This document shows, piece by piece, positions 1-8,689 of a stretch of 42,630 nt of DNA. Within the stretch, counting starts at the first letter, position 1. Every line of letters begins with the position of its first letter. A program made the translations under genes and the position numbers. The notes beneath the pieces are model-generated. The model did no database searches, was not told where the DNA came from, and was given only the letters and a program-made list of their open reading frames with translations. The DNA comes from Candidatus Hydrogenedentota bacterium (GTDB taxonomy: Bacteria > Hydrogenedentota > Hydrogenedentia > Hydrogenedentales > SLHB01), in the NCBI GenBank assembly GCA_019695095.1, contig JAIBAQ010000030.1, forward strand, positions 1 to 42,630, given 5' to 3'.

Positions 1-448
1 CGATTTTCAGATCCTCCACGATTCGTTTCGCTACCGCTTCATGCAACTGTGCAGTAGGATGCCGGTCGTAGGGCGTCAACGCGCCAGGAGCGTGGCCTTC
101 CGGGATTTGGGTGTAGTCCAAGTAGCGAATGCCCGATCGTTCGAGAAACGGGATCAGTCTCCGTGAGTCAATGCCGCCCGAGGGATGCTCTGGCCAGAGG
201 ACGACGTAAAAGTCTCGCGAATTGAAGCGCTGAGCAGATGTGTGTTGCGATTCCAGGATTAGACGGACGGTCAAGTCGATCTGGGAGTCCGTAACACGAA
301 ATGGAAAATCTATCCTGTAATACTTCATGAATTGCTCGTGTGCGAGCAGCTTGTACAGAGACACGTGAAACGCGTCCGAGGAATGAAATGAGCCGTCGCG
401 CTCGGGTATGCCGTCGTCGTTTATGCCATGAGAATCTCCCGTGAACAC
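1..448 (-). CDS. SGNH/GDSL-like hydrolase, C-terminal part (partial, runs off window)
   Basis: This minus-strand frame is open from an in-frame TAA (455-457) to the window edge and was read directly from the sequence. The only start visible is GTG at 448, giving 149 codons in the window. It begins MFTGDSHGINDDG and ends with YDRHPTAQLHEAVAKRI. The D-x-H-P stretch near residues 128-131 resembles block V (catalytic Asp/His) of SGNH hydrolases. The early GDS and G-I-N-D strings resemble block I or block III. If GIND is block III, the Ser and Gly blocks are missing and the gene is 5'-truncated; no signal peptide or membrane segment precedes it. No good Shine-Dalgarno is seen. The family call is tentative because the C-terminal end lies outside the window. 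Confidence 0.5.
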   Translation of the reverse strand, partial: MFTGDSHGINDDGIPERDGSFHSSDAFHVSLYKLLAHEQFMKYYRIDFPFRVTDSQIDLTVRLILESQHTSAQRFNSRDFYVVLWPEHPSGGIDSRRLIPFLERSGIRYLDYTQIPEGHAPGALTPYDRHPTAQLHEAVAKRIVEDLKI

Positions 449-565
449 ACGCTGTTATTGGAGATCAGCCTCTGCGTTTGCTGCAAGTCTGGCAAGCACA
501 CCGGTTACAGGATCGTGCCGTGAGTGAGCGTGAGAAGTCCGGAATAGAAGTAGTTAAGCAGGCTT

Positions 566-2431
566 TCACGGAGTGAGCGTCAACGTCGCACTGGCTTCGC
601 CGGATGCCGGCACGGTCGTGGTTTGAATTGACAAGCGCACGCTGTTCAGGGCGTCGTCGCCGGTGTTGGCGTGTTCCGAAAAGACCAGCGCAACCAGTGT
701 GTACGGACCGGGTTCCAGGCCGCCGATTACAAACTGTCCGTTTGCGTCAATATCCGATTCGCCGGTCTTGAGACTCTCCAATCCAATGATCGCTTCGAAC
801 GACGAGGTGTCGACACTCACGTGGCCCGGCAGTGCGAGGACTTGTCCTGTCTCCCCCTTGGCCAGATTGGTGATGGAGCCTGTCACGCCGGATGCCGTGT
901 CGAACGCGACGTCTTTTCGTGCCGTTTCTCCTTCACGAAGGTCTACATCGAACGTCCGGCGCAACTCCGCTTGGCCCGCGCGCGCCGTCACCGCGACCAA
1001 CGCTGCGCCGGGTGCAATGTTCTCGACGCGATAATACCCGTCTTCGCGCGCCGTGGAACCAAAGTACGAAAGTCCCTCGTCTGTCGTCACGGTGCCTTGA
1101 ATCTCCGCGAAGGTGACGGGTTCTCCGTTGGCGGAAATAGTCCCTTCGAGAGCGGCGAACCCGGCTGGGAAATGGAAGTCGACGTTCGTGGTTTTTCCGG
1201 CCACGACTTCGGCTTGACGCTGCAGGCGCAGCGGATCGGCCTTCGAGTCAACCGCTTTCCATTTCGCGAGCACATCCACCAGACCCAGGCCGATTCCGGG
1301 GATACGGTAGTGGCCATTTTCATCGGTGGTGGACTGTTTTCGGACGCGCGGCGGCGTGAGCCTCAGGGCAACTACAGTCTGTCCTTGCGCGGGCACGTCC
1401 CCTTGATAGACCGTCCCTTCAAGCTCACCGCCTTGACCCAAGACAATCTCAATCGGAGTGACGGCTCCGCGCTCAGGCACCGCTTTCGCGGTAGCTGCGA
1501 GATACTCGTCATGAATTGCGGTGAGTTCAATTGGCGAGTCGCCGAGTCCACCGATTTCGAAAGTCCCGTTTGCGTCGCTTTCCGCGAGCACCGGTCCTTC
1601 CGTATCAGAGCCGAAATGAATCGTCGCCGCTGGTACGGGCGCGCGGTCGGGCGATAGCACAATGCCCGAGATGCGCGCTTCCGTTTGCAGCACGATCTCC
1701 ACGGGGACAGCGGGTGTGCCGGGTTCGGCTGCAGACGCGGTGACGTAACCTGCTTCGTATCCTTCAGCGCGCGCACCGAGTGTAAAGGGAGCGCCGCTCG
1801 CTATATCCGATATTTCAAATCGCCCTTCCTTGTCTTCAAATGATTTCCATACGGTCTGCTTACCGCGGACAATTTCCTTCCAGAGGGGCTCGTTGTCAAT
1901 CACCTGCCTTACGTAGACCACGTCGAAATTTGAAATGGGTTGTCCTTGATGATCGATTACCCGTCCGGATGCGGTGCTTGTGTCGGTGAGAATGAGCGTT
2001 ATGTCCGCACTGCCCGAGGGTACGTTCTCTTCAACAGCTTCGTTGAAATGCTCCTTGAACGCGCTTACGCGGTACTCCGCATTATCCAGATCGCCAACGG
2101 CAAATGCTCCCGCCGCGTCAGAGAACGTGTTACGAGGTCCCTTGGCCACGTCATAGATTGTGACGGCCGCGTCGACGATAGGCTGATTGCGGCTGTCCAA
2201 CACCCAGCCGCGAATCGCGGGCTCATTCACAGTCAGCGGCGGAGGAGTCTCAGACGATGAAGCGATGTTGAAGGAAGGCTCCGGTTTCGAAAGGTCGAGC
2301 GGTGACGATTGTGGCGCGAGTACACGTGGCCTCGGGGATGCCTCCTGGCGCGGCCGGGTATAGAACGCCAGAGCGATTGCGGCGCAAATGGCCGCAACCA
2401 GCACCATGGCGATCTTCGTCGGCGTGTTCAT
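566..2431 (-). CDS. Membrane-anchored or exported protein with repeated carboxypeptidase-regulatory-like (CnaB-type) domains
   Basis: 621 aa. Residues 6-24 form a hydrophobic segment after MNTPTK, so the protein is a signal-anchor or exported protein. A Pro/Ser-rich linker (about 30-70) leads into roughly six successive beta-sandwich repeats of about 80-95 residues. Each has the carboxypeptidase-regulatory-like signature: a G.V.d..g.pv..a.V start, then G.f.i.gl..g.y.l.a.. near its end. Examples start near residues 74, 155, 253, 335, 430 and 515. No enzyme motif is visible, so it is probably a structural or binding protein of the cell surface. It lies 19 bp downstream of the DUF1573 gene on the same strand and is probably co-transcribed with it. 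The repeat family is clear; the specific role is unknown. Confidence 0.8.
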   Translation of the reverse strand: MNTPTKIAMVLVAAICAAIALAFYTRPRQEASPRPRVLAPQSSPLDLSKPEPSFNIASSSETPPPLTVNEPAIRGWVLDSRNQPIVDAAVTIYDVAKGPRNTFSDAAGAFAVGDLDNAEYRVSAFKEHFNEAVEENVPSGSADITLILTDTSTASGRVIDHQGQPISNFDVVYVRQVIDNEPLWKEIVRGKQTVWKSFEDKEGRFEISDIASGAPFTLGARAEGYEAGYVTASAAEPGTPAVPVEIVLQTEARISGIVLSPDRAPVPAATIHFGSDTEGPVLAESDANGTFEIGGLGDSPIELTAIHDEYLAATAKAVPERGAVTPIEIVLGQGGELEGTVYQGDVPAQGQTVVALRLTPPRVRKQSTTDENGHYRIPGIGLGLVDVLAKWKAVDSKADPLRLQRQAEVVAGKTTNVDFHFPAGFAALEGTISANGEPVTFAEIQGTVTTDEGLSYFGSTAREDGYYRVENIAPGAALVAVTARAGQAELRRTFDVDLREGETARKDVAFDTASGVTGSITNLAKGETGQVLALPGHVSVDTSSFEAIIGLESLKTGESDIDANGQFVIGGLEPGPYTLVALVFSEHANTGDDALNSVRLSIQTTTVPASGEASATLTLTP

Positions 2432-2450
2432 AGTTGTCTGCGCCTTGCGA

Positions 2451-3821
2451 CTATTGCGTTTGCGGATCTCGAATGAGCACTGGAATCAGAATACGCTCGG
2501 CGCCGGGCTGGTCCGTGGCCACGGATACGATGGTCGCTTTCCGCTCTGCAGGCGGGACTTGGGAGGCCGTGAGCACAATCGCCGCGGGATGATCTGCGTC
2601 TACGGATTTCTCGGACTCGACCTTGACCGCGAGCAGGTCTTCCTCAAACTTCACTTCACGGATCGTCAGCGCGGCCCCCGTCGCATCGCGCATCACAACC
2701 CGCTGCGTGGCGGGCGCGTTCGCAGACGGTTCAAGCAGTACTTGCGCCGGTTCAGCCGCGACCCGCGATGCCATGCGAAAGAACACGGGGATACTGACAA
2801 TGGGCTGATCCTTGCTCGTGGTCATCACGTGTACCGTGCCGGACTGCGCGCCGGGCGGCGCATTCTGGGCTGTTCGCACCTCGATGATGTGGCGGTCGAT
2901 TTGTTGTCCCCACTCGGGTTTGACGTTCTTGTGAATGATGCATGAAATCGGTCCAACAGCTACCACGCCCAAAACGTCGGGTAACGGTTGATTGGGCCGG
3001 CTGGCGCGCACAATGATTCCTTCTTTCGAGAGCGGCTGGTTCTGAATGTAGGCGAGCTTTGGCGCGCAGAGGATGGACTGCGGCATTACCAGGACGTCGC
3101 CGACGGCCTCACCCTGCACGGGGATCTTCAGAGTGGCCTCTTCGTTGCCGACCCGAAGCCGTGCCGTAACGGAATTGGAGATGGAGCCCAACGGGACATC
3201 GGGGGAGATCCGGAAGCGCGCTTTGATGCGGGAGCCGTCCTTTGTTTCTTCTCGAGTCGCAGTGACGCTTAACGTGGGCGCGGCCATGTGAATGTCCAGC
3301 AACTCAATGTCCTTGATTGAAGTGCCGGAGACAAACGTCAGGTCTTTTCCAATATCGTCGCCACGTGGCGCCATTCCCCATGACAGCGCTTTGTCGGGCA
3401 TGGTAAGCACAAGGGCCTCGACCTTGACGGCAATATCGATGGCGGTCATGGGTTCCTGAGGATCGTTGGTGGTTACGACGATTGTGGCGACGCGATCCCC
3501 GACAACGTCCTTAGAATCGTATTTCAACGTAAGCTCATGTTGGGCGCCTGGCGCAACGGTAGGCTTGGCATCTTTGGGAGAGAAGTCAGTTGTCGCGCAT
3601 GGGCAGGAGGACTGCACATTTTGGATTTCGAGAGGCTGATCGCCGGTGTTGTTGATTTTGACGACGGCCTCGCCGATCTTGCCTTGTCGGAGGGTTCCGT
3701 AGTCGAGCTTGACCTTGTCGAAGACCGCTTTGGGTGCCGCATGGCAGAAGTCGGTGAGTACGGCGGCGGCAAAAAGTAGAACAAGTAATGAGTGCTGACG
3801 ACGAATCGATAGTGAGCGCAT
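2451..3821 (-). CDS. Secreted DUF1573-domain protein
   Basis: 456 aa from the ATG at 3821, which has an AAGGA about 12 nt upstream and opens a signal peptide (MRSLSIRRQHSLLVLLFAAA, cleavage probably after CHA near residue 28). The reading frame stays open further upstream, but that part overlaps the SGNH gene and looks unlike protein. Residues about 32-135 match DUF1573: an FDKVKLDYGTLRQG start, N-x-G-x-x-P-L-x-I, then SSCPC and TTNDP, an Ig-like fold common in Bacteroidetes and PVC bacteria. The remaining 320 residues look like further Ig-like beta domains. The function of DUF1573 is not established. It sits between a secreted SGNH hydrolase and a repeat protein, which suggests a cell-surface role. 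Confidence 0.82.
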   Translation of the reverse strand: MRSLSIRRQHSLLVLLFAAAVLTDFCHAAPKAVFDKVKLDYGTLRQGKIGEAVVKINNTGDQPLEIQNVQSSCPCATTDFSPKDAKPTVAPGAQHELTLKYDSKDVVGDRVATIVVTTNDPQEPMTAIDIAVKVEALVLTMPDKALSWGMAPRGDDIGKDLTFVSGTSIKDIELLDIHMAAPTLSVTATREETKDGSRIKARFRISPDVPLGSISNSVTARLRVGNEEATLKIPVQGEAVGDVLVMPQSILCAPKLAYIQNQPLSKEGIIVRASRPNQPLPDVLGVVAVGPISCIIHKNVKPEWGQQIDRHIIEVRTAQNAPPGAQSGTVHVMTTSKDQPIVSIPVFFRMASRVAAEPAQVLLEPSANAPATQRVVMRDATGAALTIREVKFEEDLLAVKVESEKSVDADHPAAIVLTASQVPPAERKATIVSVATDQPGAERILIPVLIRDPQTQ

Positions 3822-3866
3822 AGACGACTGAGCTTCCTTATTGCCGAAGTTACATTTTGGGGGGAA

Positions 3867-3898
3867 CGGGCCCGTGGAACCGTAGTCCCACAGGCCCG
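3867..3898 (-). terminator. Hairpin downstream of the SGNH hydrolase gene
   Basis: The 11-base arms 3867-3877 and 3888-3898 pair with a single C/A mismatch on the plus strand, which becomes a G-U wobble in minus-strand RNA. The loop is 10 nt. It lies between the SGNH stop and the DUF1573 start. The run that follows on the minus strand is TTCCCCCC, not a T-tract, so it is a weak terminator or an mRNA-processing hairpin that may lower read-through into the DUF1573 gene. Confidence 0.4.
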
Positions 3899-3925
3899 CG
3901 CCAAGAACAAGCAAAGATGGATGAG

Positions 3926-4714
3926 CTAGAACCGGCCCGCGTCGTACGTGGCGTTGGCCATGTCGTTGTTCAAGCTGATATCCGGATGGAAGCAGTCGAC
4001 CGAACTCAACTGGCCGCGCGAGAACGCAATGCCGTATGAATCGGCGTCGTACCACACGCCTTGGGCAGTCGTTATCGAGGAGAGCGAGTTGTTGTACGCG
4101 ATGTTCATGTTAGTCGCTTCGGTCCGCTGCGTAGAACCGTTGACCAGCATGTTCTTGCACCACGTGAAGACATTCCATTTCAGGAGGCAACCCAGGTTGC
4201 TCTTGCCTACATCATAGACACGCCGTACGTTCACCGTGGCGGTCACGAGGATGTCTGCTCCAGGAAGGCCCGCTTGAAGCACGTCGATGGCTTCATTCCA
4301 CCGATATTCCCACGTAGCAATCGGGGTCATCTCGGCGGTGCTGTCACCGCACACATCGTTGCCGCCCATTTGAATCGTGACATACTGGACGCCCTGGCTC
4401 ACCGAGCTGTTGGCTTGCGCAAGCAAATCGTCGGATTGAGCGCCATTCCATGCGTTGTTGTAAGCGACCGTGCTGGGATTTGCCGCGCGAATACGTTCCA
4501 GGTGGCTGTAGCATGCGTCGCTGGACGAATCGCCGGTGCTCCATACGTGTTCCGGTTGGTCATCGTCAATCGTGTCGTCGGCAAGCGCGCCGCGCGAGAT
4601 ACTATCGCCGATTGTCGCCATAGAAGCGGGATATGTCTGCGCGGATGCGCTCAGAGGCAGAGCGATAGACAACGAAAGTACGGCCAGAAGAATCAAGAGA
4701 GTCTTGGTCTGCAT
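3926..4714 (-). CDS. Secreted SGNH/GDSL hydrolase
   Basis: 262 aa with a clear signal peptide (MQTKTLLILLAVLSLSIALP, cleavage near ASA-Q at residue 26). The SGNH blocks are all present in order: GDSIS with Ser38, NGAQSDDL with Gly91, GGND with Asn119, and D-x-x-H-P with Asp240 and His243. It is therefore probably an active exported esterase or lipase, or a deacylase of carbohydrate esters; the substrate cannot be told from sequence. Six Cys residues fit disulphides in an exported protein. The start has TAGAGGAG 6 nt upstream. It is the first gene of the minus-strand run 4714-566 and is divergent from the MFS gene. Confidence 0.88.
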   Translation of the reverse strand: MQTKTLLILLAVLSLSIALPLSASAQTYPASMATIGDSISRGALADDTIDDDQPEHVWSTGDSSSDACYSHLERIRAANPSTVAYNNAWNGAQSDDLLAQANSSVSQGVQYVTIQMGGNDVCGDSTAEMTPIATWEYRWNEAIDVLQAGLPGADILVTATVNVRRVYDVGKSNLGCLLKWNVFTWCKNMLVNGSTQRTEATNMNIAYNNSLSSITTAQGVWYDADSYGIAFSRGQLSSVDCFHPDISLNNDMANATYDAGRF

Positions 4715-4777
4715 GGTCTACTCCTCTAGGGGCATGACCCCTATCTCGACGTGATATAGCCATTTCCACCAATAGGT

Positions 4778-4822
4778 TTCTGTCCGGAAAGACGAAGAGG
4801 CACAATCATGCACCGGACAGAA
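4778..4822. repeat. Perfect 10-bp inverted repeat in divergent promoter region
   Basis: TTCTGTCCGG at 4778-4787 is matched by its exact reverse complement at 4813-4822, with a 25-bp interval. Arm centres are 35 bp apart, about 3.3 helical turns. It lies 64-108 bp upstream of the SGNH start and upstream of the MFS promoter candidate. It could be an operator for a dimeric regulator or an RNA hairpin in an SGNH leader. Confidence 0.5.
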
Positions 4823-5071
4823 GGAGGATACGAAACGAGAGGGCGAGTCTGAATGGAGCCCGATTACCCGCCCGACACACACCGAGCTTGTTCCCCGATA
4901 TCACCTCCCTCAACCGTGCGGGTCTACCCAATCACGTGGCAGTGAATGACTCAACTGCCATGCCCCTAGCCCAAGACGCAGTTGCACCATACGGCAGGAC
5001 TATTGATTTTGTCAATGGGTTTTCGCTAGTAAACCGATCCAAGCGTATTGTCGCTCTGTTGCCGTGCGTTT

Positions 5072-5100
5072 TTGATGAACCGCATAATGTGCGCTACAGT
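5072..5100 (+). promoter_or_regulatory. Candidate sigma70-type promoter of the MFS gene
   Basis: TTGATG (5072-5077), a 17-bp spacer and TACAGT (5095-5100), about 58 bp upstream of the chosen MFS start. Both hexamers match consensus in four of six positions. Seen in sequence only. Confidence 0.35.
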
Positions 5101-5157
5101 TACTCACGGCGGGACTGTACGTGTATTCCGCTTTCAAATCTCACCTTGATCGAGGGG

Positions 5158-6411
5158 ATGTCAAGAAAGAACATGCAATCTTCACGGAGTATGAATTTTG
5201 GCCGGTACGACTATGCCGCATTTCTGACATTTTTCACGTATGCAGCGGGTTCTGTCGTGATTCCCGTCGTGCTTGTTCAGTTGGCACGCGACCTGGGTTT
5301 CTCTTTGGAGACGGGCGGGATGAGCGCGGGCGGAGCCCTTCATCTGGGCCGTACGATTCCGATGGTGGCATCGATGCTGGTGTGCGGTTTTGCGGCAGGC
5401 CGCTGGGGGGTGAAGCGCTCCCTGGGATGGTCGGTGCTGCTGATGGCGTGTGGAATGGGCCTGTGTGCGCTGTCCCCCATGTATGGAATGCTCTTTGCCG
5501 CGCTCATGGTGGCAGGCATCGGTGAAGGAGTCATCGAAGGTTTGGCGACGCCGCTGGTGCAGGAACAGCATCCTGAGGAACCTGGCCGGTACATAAACTT
5601 CTCGCACGGATTCTGGTCCGTTGGCGTCCTGACCACCGTTCTCGTCTCGGGGGTGTTGTTATCCCTGGGCGTGTCGTGGAGAGTGCATACGGGTTGTGTG
5701 GCGCTTCTTGGTTTGTTCCCTGCGCTTCTGCTACTGCTTCCTGAATCGCGAGCGGCGGAGAATAAAGAGTCAATCGAGCCTCTTCACTGGAGGACGACGT
5801 GGAATCACGCCTACGCTATTTGCCGCACGCCGCGGTTCTGGTTGTTCTTTGCCGCGATGTTTGTAGCGGGAGGTGGAGAATTCTGCCTTACATTCTGGTG
5901 CGCCAGCTACATTCAACTGAATTTCACCACAGCCGCGTGGGCGGGCGGCGTCGGCACCGCGTTCTTCGCCGGAGGAATGGTGATAGGCAGAACGGGGTGG
6001 GGCTACCTCATCCAACAACGCCATCTGAAGCAGTTGGTGTTGTACTCGGCCATTGCCGGCGCCGGGATAACGCTGTTTATGCCTGCGGTCACTAATTTGT
6101 GGTTGTTCTTTGGGATGGTCTTTCTTGCGGGGCTTGCGTCAGCCCCTTTCTGGCCCAGCCTGCAAAGCCATTGTGCGGATCGTTTGCACGAAAGCGACAC
6201 GACGATGCTATTCATCCTCCTCTCATGCGCAGGCGTCCCTGGGTGCGGGTTCTTCACGTGGCTGATGGGAGTCGTCGGCAATCACAGTGGACTTGGCACA
6301 GCCTTCTATCTCGTGCCCGCGTGTTATGTGGTCTTGGCACTGCTGACGGCGTTCGATGGGAGCCGTGCTGCGGTGTATCTCAACCTTGCCAACGAAACAG
6401 CAAATGAATGA
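5158..6411 (+). CDS. Major facilitator superfamily transporter
   Basis: 417 aa from ATG 5158; ATG 5173, with a purine-rich stretch before it, is equally possible. The frame is open further upstream but that part is not membrane-like. About 12 hydrophobic segments are visible, beginning with YDYAAFLTFFTYAAGSVVIP. The loop after TM2 carries GRWGVKRSLGW, the usual MFS motif A position with basic residues, and a related loop follows TM8 (GRTGWGYLIQQRHLKQ). The overall look resembles sugar-type MFS proteins such as the FucP group, but no substrate can be assigned. It stands alone on the plus strand, convergent with the metal transporter genes. Confidence 0.82.
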   Translation: MSRKNMQSSRSMNFGRYDYAAFLTFFTYAAGSVVIPVVLVQLARDLGFSLETGGMSAGGALHLGRTIPMVASMLVCGFAAGRWGVKRSLGWSVLLMACGMGLCALSPMYGMLFAALMVAGIGEGVIEGLATPLVQEQHPEEPGRYINFSHGFWSVGVLTTVLVSGVLLSLGVSWRVHTGCVALLGLFPALLLLLPESRAAENKESIEPLHWRTTWNHAYAICRTPRFWLFFAAMFVAGGGEFCLTFWCASYIQLNFTTAAWAGGVGTAFFAGGMVIGRTGWGYLIQQRHLKQLVLYSAIAGAGITLFMPAVTNLWLFFGMVFLAGLASAPFWPSLQSHCADRLHESDTTMLFILLSCAGVPGCGFFTWLMGVVGNHSGLGTAFYLVPACYVVLALLTAFDGSRAAVYLNLANETANE

Positions 6412-6443
6412 AGGTGCGCTGACCCACAATATGCGCTGGCGAA

Positions 6444-7355
6444 CTAAGCGCCGGCGGCCGGGAGTTCCGGCGCTATACCTCGAATTGCGCGGCGCCGCGC
6501 AAAGTACTTCGGAATAGCTCCGTGCGCGGGTGAGAAAAGTGCCGCGAGGACGAAGAGCAACCCGCTGACCACCGAGATGGCACCTGCCGTCGAACCGTCG
6601 AGCCATGCCGCGAGAAAGTATCCGCCGACGGAACTGGCCATGCCGACCAGAACCGAAAGAACGAGCATGCGCGAAAGACGGTCGGTCAACAGATAGGCCG
6701 TGTTGGGTGGAACGACAAGGAGTGCGACGACGAGGATGGCGCCAACGCTCTCGAAGGCTCCCACCGTCGTCAAAGAGACGAAACCCATGAGCAGGTAATG
6801 CCATAGGGAAACGTTGATGCCAATGGCTGCCGCGAGCGCCGGGTCGAATGCGCAGAGCTTGAGTTGGCGGTACCCCAGCGTGATGAATGCCACGTTGGCA
6901 ATGGCAATCGCTCCCAGTATCCATGCCGCGCGCGGTCCGATCGGAGTGTCACCCATGAAAACCACGTTAAGCGGCGCGTTTTCGATTTCGCCGTAGAGCA
7001 CGCATTCGGCATCCAAGTCGACTTGCCCCGCGAATGCGGATACGAGAATGACTCCGATGGCAAAGAGCCACGTGAACGTCACGCCCATCGACGCGTCCGA
7101 CTGCAATTTGCCATGGCGCTCTAGAGCGTTCGTCAGGAAGGCCGTAATCAGCCCGAGGGCTCCGGCGCCCACGAGCATGGGCAGCGTATTCCGGCTGCCC
7201 GTAAGGAGAAACGCGATTACAATGCCGGGCAAGACGCTGTGACTGATGGCGTCGCCCATCATCGCTTGCCGCTGCAAAACGAGAAAGCAGCCCACCAGCG
7301 CGCAGGATGCGGAGGCTAGGCACCCAATGAGGACAATCCACATGCCGATCGTCAT
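6444..7355 (-). CDS. Metal ABC transporter permease, ABC-3 family (second permease)
   Basis: 303 aa, about eight hydrophobic segments. It has the ABC-3 family hallmarks: QRQAMMGDAISHSVLPG near residues 29-45 (coupling to the ATPase and start of the pore helix) and AFESVGAILVVALLVVPPNTAYLL near 210-235. The start ATG overlaps the stop of the preceding permease as ATGA, so the two are translationally coupled. It is the last gene of the four-gene importer and lacks the extra C-terminal domain of its sister. TroC/TroD-like pairs form a heterodimeric channel for Mn, Zn or Fe in the inner membrane; that the two pair here is inferred from family knowledge. Confidence 0.88.
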   Translation of the reverse strand: MTIGMWIVLIGCLASASCALVGCFLVLQRQAMMGDAISHSVLPGIVIAFLLTGSRNTLPMLVGAGALGLITAFLTNALERHGKLQSDASMGVTFTWLFAIGVILVSAFAGQVDLDAECVLYGEIENAPLNVVFMGDTPIGPRAAWILGAIAIANVAFITLGYRQLKLCAFDPALAAAIGINVSLWHYLLMGFVSLTTVGAFESVGAILVVALLVVPPNTAYLLTDRLSRMLVLSVLVGMASSVGGYFLAAWLDGSTAGAISVVSGLLFVLAALFSPAHGAIPKYFARRRAIRGIAPELPAAGA

Positions 7356-8689
7356 AGCGATACCTGCTTGGCGATGTCCTCGCTTGCACGCGCCGGGATA
7401 TGGCTCGCGTGTGGGTCGGCATCGGGGTTGTCGAGCGCGGCGATAAGGCGCGCTTCCAGTTCCGGAGTGATGATGTGTTCGATCTCGTCGGCGTCGTCGT
7501 GCACATGGTCTGGCGCGAGGTCGAGCTTACGCGTCAGATACAGTTCCCATAGCCTGTGGATACGCGTGAGATGCGCGGCGCGTTCAATACCGGCCTCTGT
7601 CAGCGAATATCGTCCCTGGAGCGATTCCTCCACGAGGCCCTGGTCGATGAGCAATGCCAAGGTGCGGTCCATGGCGTGCAACGTCATCGGGCGATGTTTG
7701 AGCAAGTCCGCGAGCGTGCGCGCCGCATTCACGCGCTGTTCCTTTTCGCCCAGCACGTATAGCGTCCGAACGACATTCTCCATAGCCGTTCGCTTGCGCG
7801 TATTCCGCAGTTGCAGTATGCGCGCGAATACGCCGCGGCGCGGCGCGAAGAGCAGCGAAAGGAGAAACAGGCTCGTAATGCTGACCACCATCCACGGACC
7901 GGTCGGCATGCGCGGTCCCAGGTAAGATACATAGGCCCCGATAGCGCCGCTGGCGGCGCCGAAGGCCCCGGCCAGCACCAGCATCGTGCTGAGCCGATGT
8001 GTCCAGTACCGCGCGGCGGCGGCGGGGGTCACGAGCATGGCGGCCATGAGCACGACGCCTACGGCTTGAAGGCCAATCGCAACCGCCAACACGATCAGCG
8101 TGGCCAGGAGGGTTTCGATGAAGCGCGAGGGAACACCCGCCGTACGTGCGTATTGCGGGTCGAAGGAGACGACCTTGAATTCCTTATACGCAAGCGCCAC
8201 GGTCCCGAGGAGCAACACCGACAGGATGCCAAACGTCCATACGTCGCGATGGAGCATTGCCGCGGCTTGCCCAAAGAGAAAGCGGTTCAGTCCCGATTGT
8301 GCGGCGTTGCCGCTGCGCTGAATATACGTGAGAAGCAGAATCCCGACCCCGAAGTAGACGGACAGGACCATTCCGAGGGCGCTGTCTTCCTTGCAACGGG
8401 TGTGGCGGACGATCAGGTCGATGGATAGGGCCGCCAGCCAGCAGGCCAGCGTGGCGCCCACGAGAATCACGATGGGTTCCTTCGTGCCGGTGAGAAGGAA
8501 CGCGGCACACACGCCGGGAAGGGCCGCATGCGCAAGCGCATCGCCCATGAGCGACCGTTTGCGGAGAAACGCAAAACACCCGATGACGCCGGCCGTCAGT
8601 CCGAGCAGCACGCATCCGATGAACACCAGCCGCGCGTTCGCGCTGGAAAACGTGAAGAACTCCAGCCAGGGGGGAAGCGGCGCATTCAT
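7352..8689 (-). CDS. Metal ABC permease fused to a DtxR/MntR-like metal-sensor domain
   Basis: 445 aa from ATG 8689, which overlaps the ATPase stop as ATGA; an in-frame ATG at 8704 is less likely. Residues about 15-285 are an ABC-3 permease with FLRKRSLMGDALAHAALPG and VGVVLMAAMLVTPAAAARY. A basic linker (about 285-300) leads to a winged-helix segment (about 302-370, ending GLVEESLQGRYSLTEAGIERA). A DtxR-like dimerisation/metal domain follows (about 371-432): A..L.RIHRLWE.YL, DDADEIEH, ending NPDADPHASHIP. His378, Asp401, Glu404 and His405 occupy the places of MntR metal ligands. The tail is predicted to be cytoplasmic and may sense the imported metal. Similar fusions occur in some other bacteria by my recollection. 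Confidence 0.87.
   Translation of the reverse strand: MNAPLPPWLEFFTFSSANARLVFIGCVLLGLTAGVIGCFAFLRKRSLMGDALAHAALPGVCAAFLLTGTKEPIVILVGATLACWLAALSIDLIVRHTRCKEDSALGMVLSVYFGVGILLLTYIQRSGNAAQSGLNRFLFGQAAAMLHRDVWTFGILSVLLLGTVALAYKEFKVVSFDPQYARTAGVPSRFIETLLATLIVLAVAIGLQAVGVVLMAAMLVTPAAAARYWTHRLSTMLVLAGAFGAASGAIGAYVSYLGPRMPTGPWMVVSITSLFLLSLLFAPRRGVFARILQLRNTRKRTAMENVVRTLYVLGEKEQRVNAARTLADLLKHRPMTLHAMDRTLALLIDQGLVEESLQGRYSLTEAGIERAAHLTRIHRLWELYLTRKLDLAPDHVHDDADEIEHIITPELEARLIAALDNPDADPHASHIPARASEDIAKQVSL

Larger units (their letters stand above)
4715..5157. other. Divergent intergenic region between SGNH and MFS genes
   Basis: This 443-bp stretch holds no convincing gene. It contains the perfect inverted repeat at 4778-4822 and a candidate promoter at 5072-5100. 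A plus-strand frame runs through it from 4888 in phase with the MFS gene, but the translated part has no membrane segments and does not resemble a transporter N-terminus. Confidence 0.6.

Noticed and set aside
671-1657. 328-codon plus-strand open frame
   Set aside because: Antisense to the repeat protein; no family features.
3822-4055. N-terminal extension of the DUF1573 gene
   Set aside because: It overlaps the SGNH gene, and a signal peptide with ribosome site starts at 3821.
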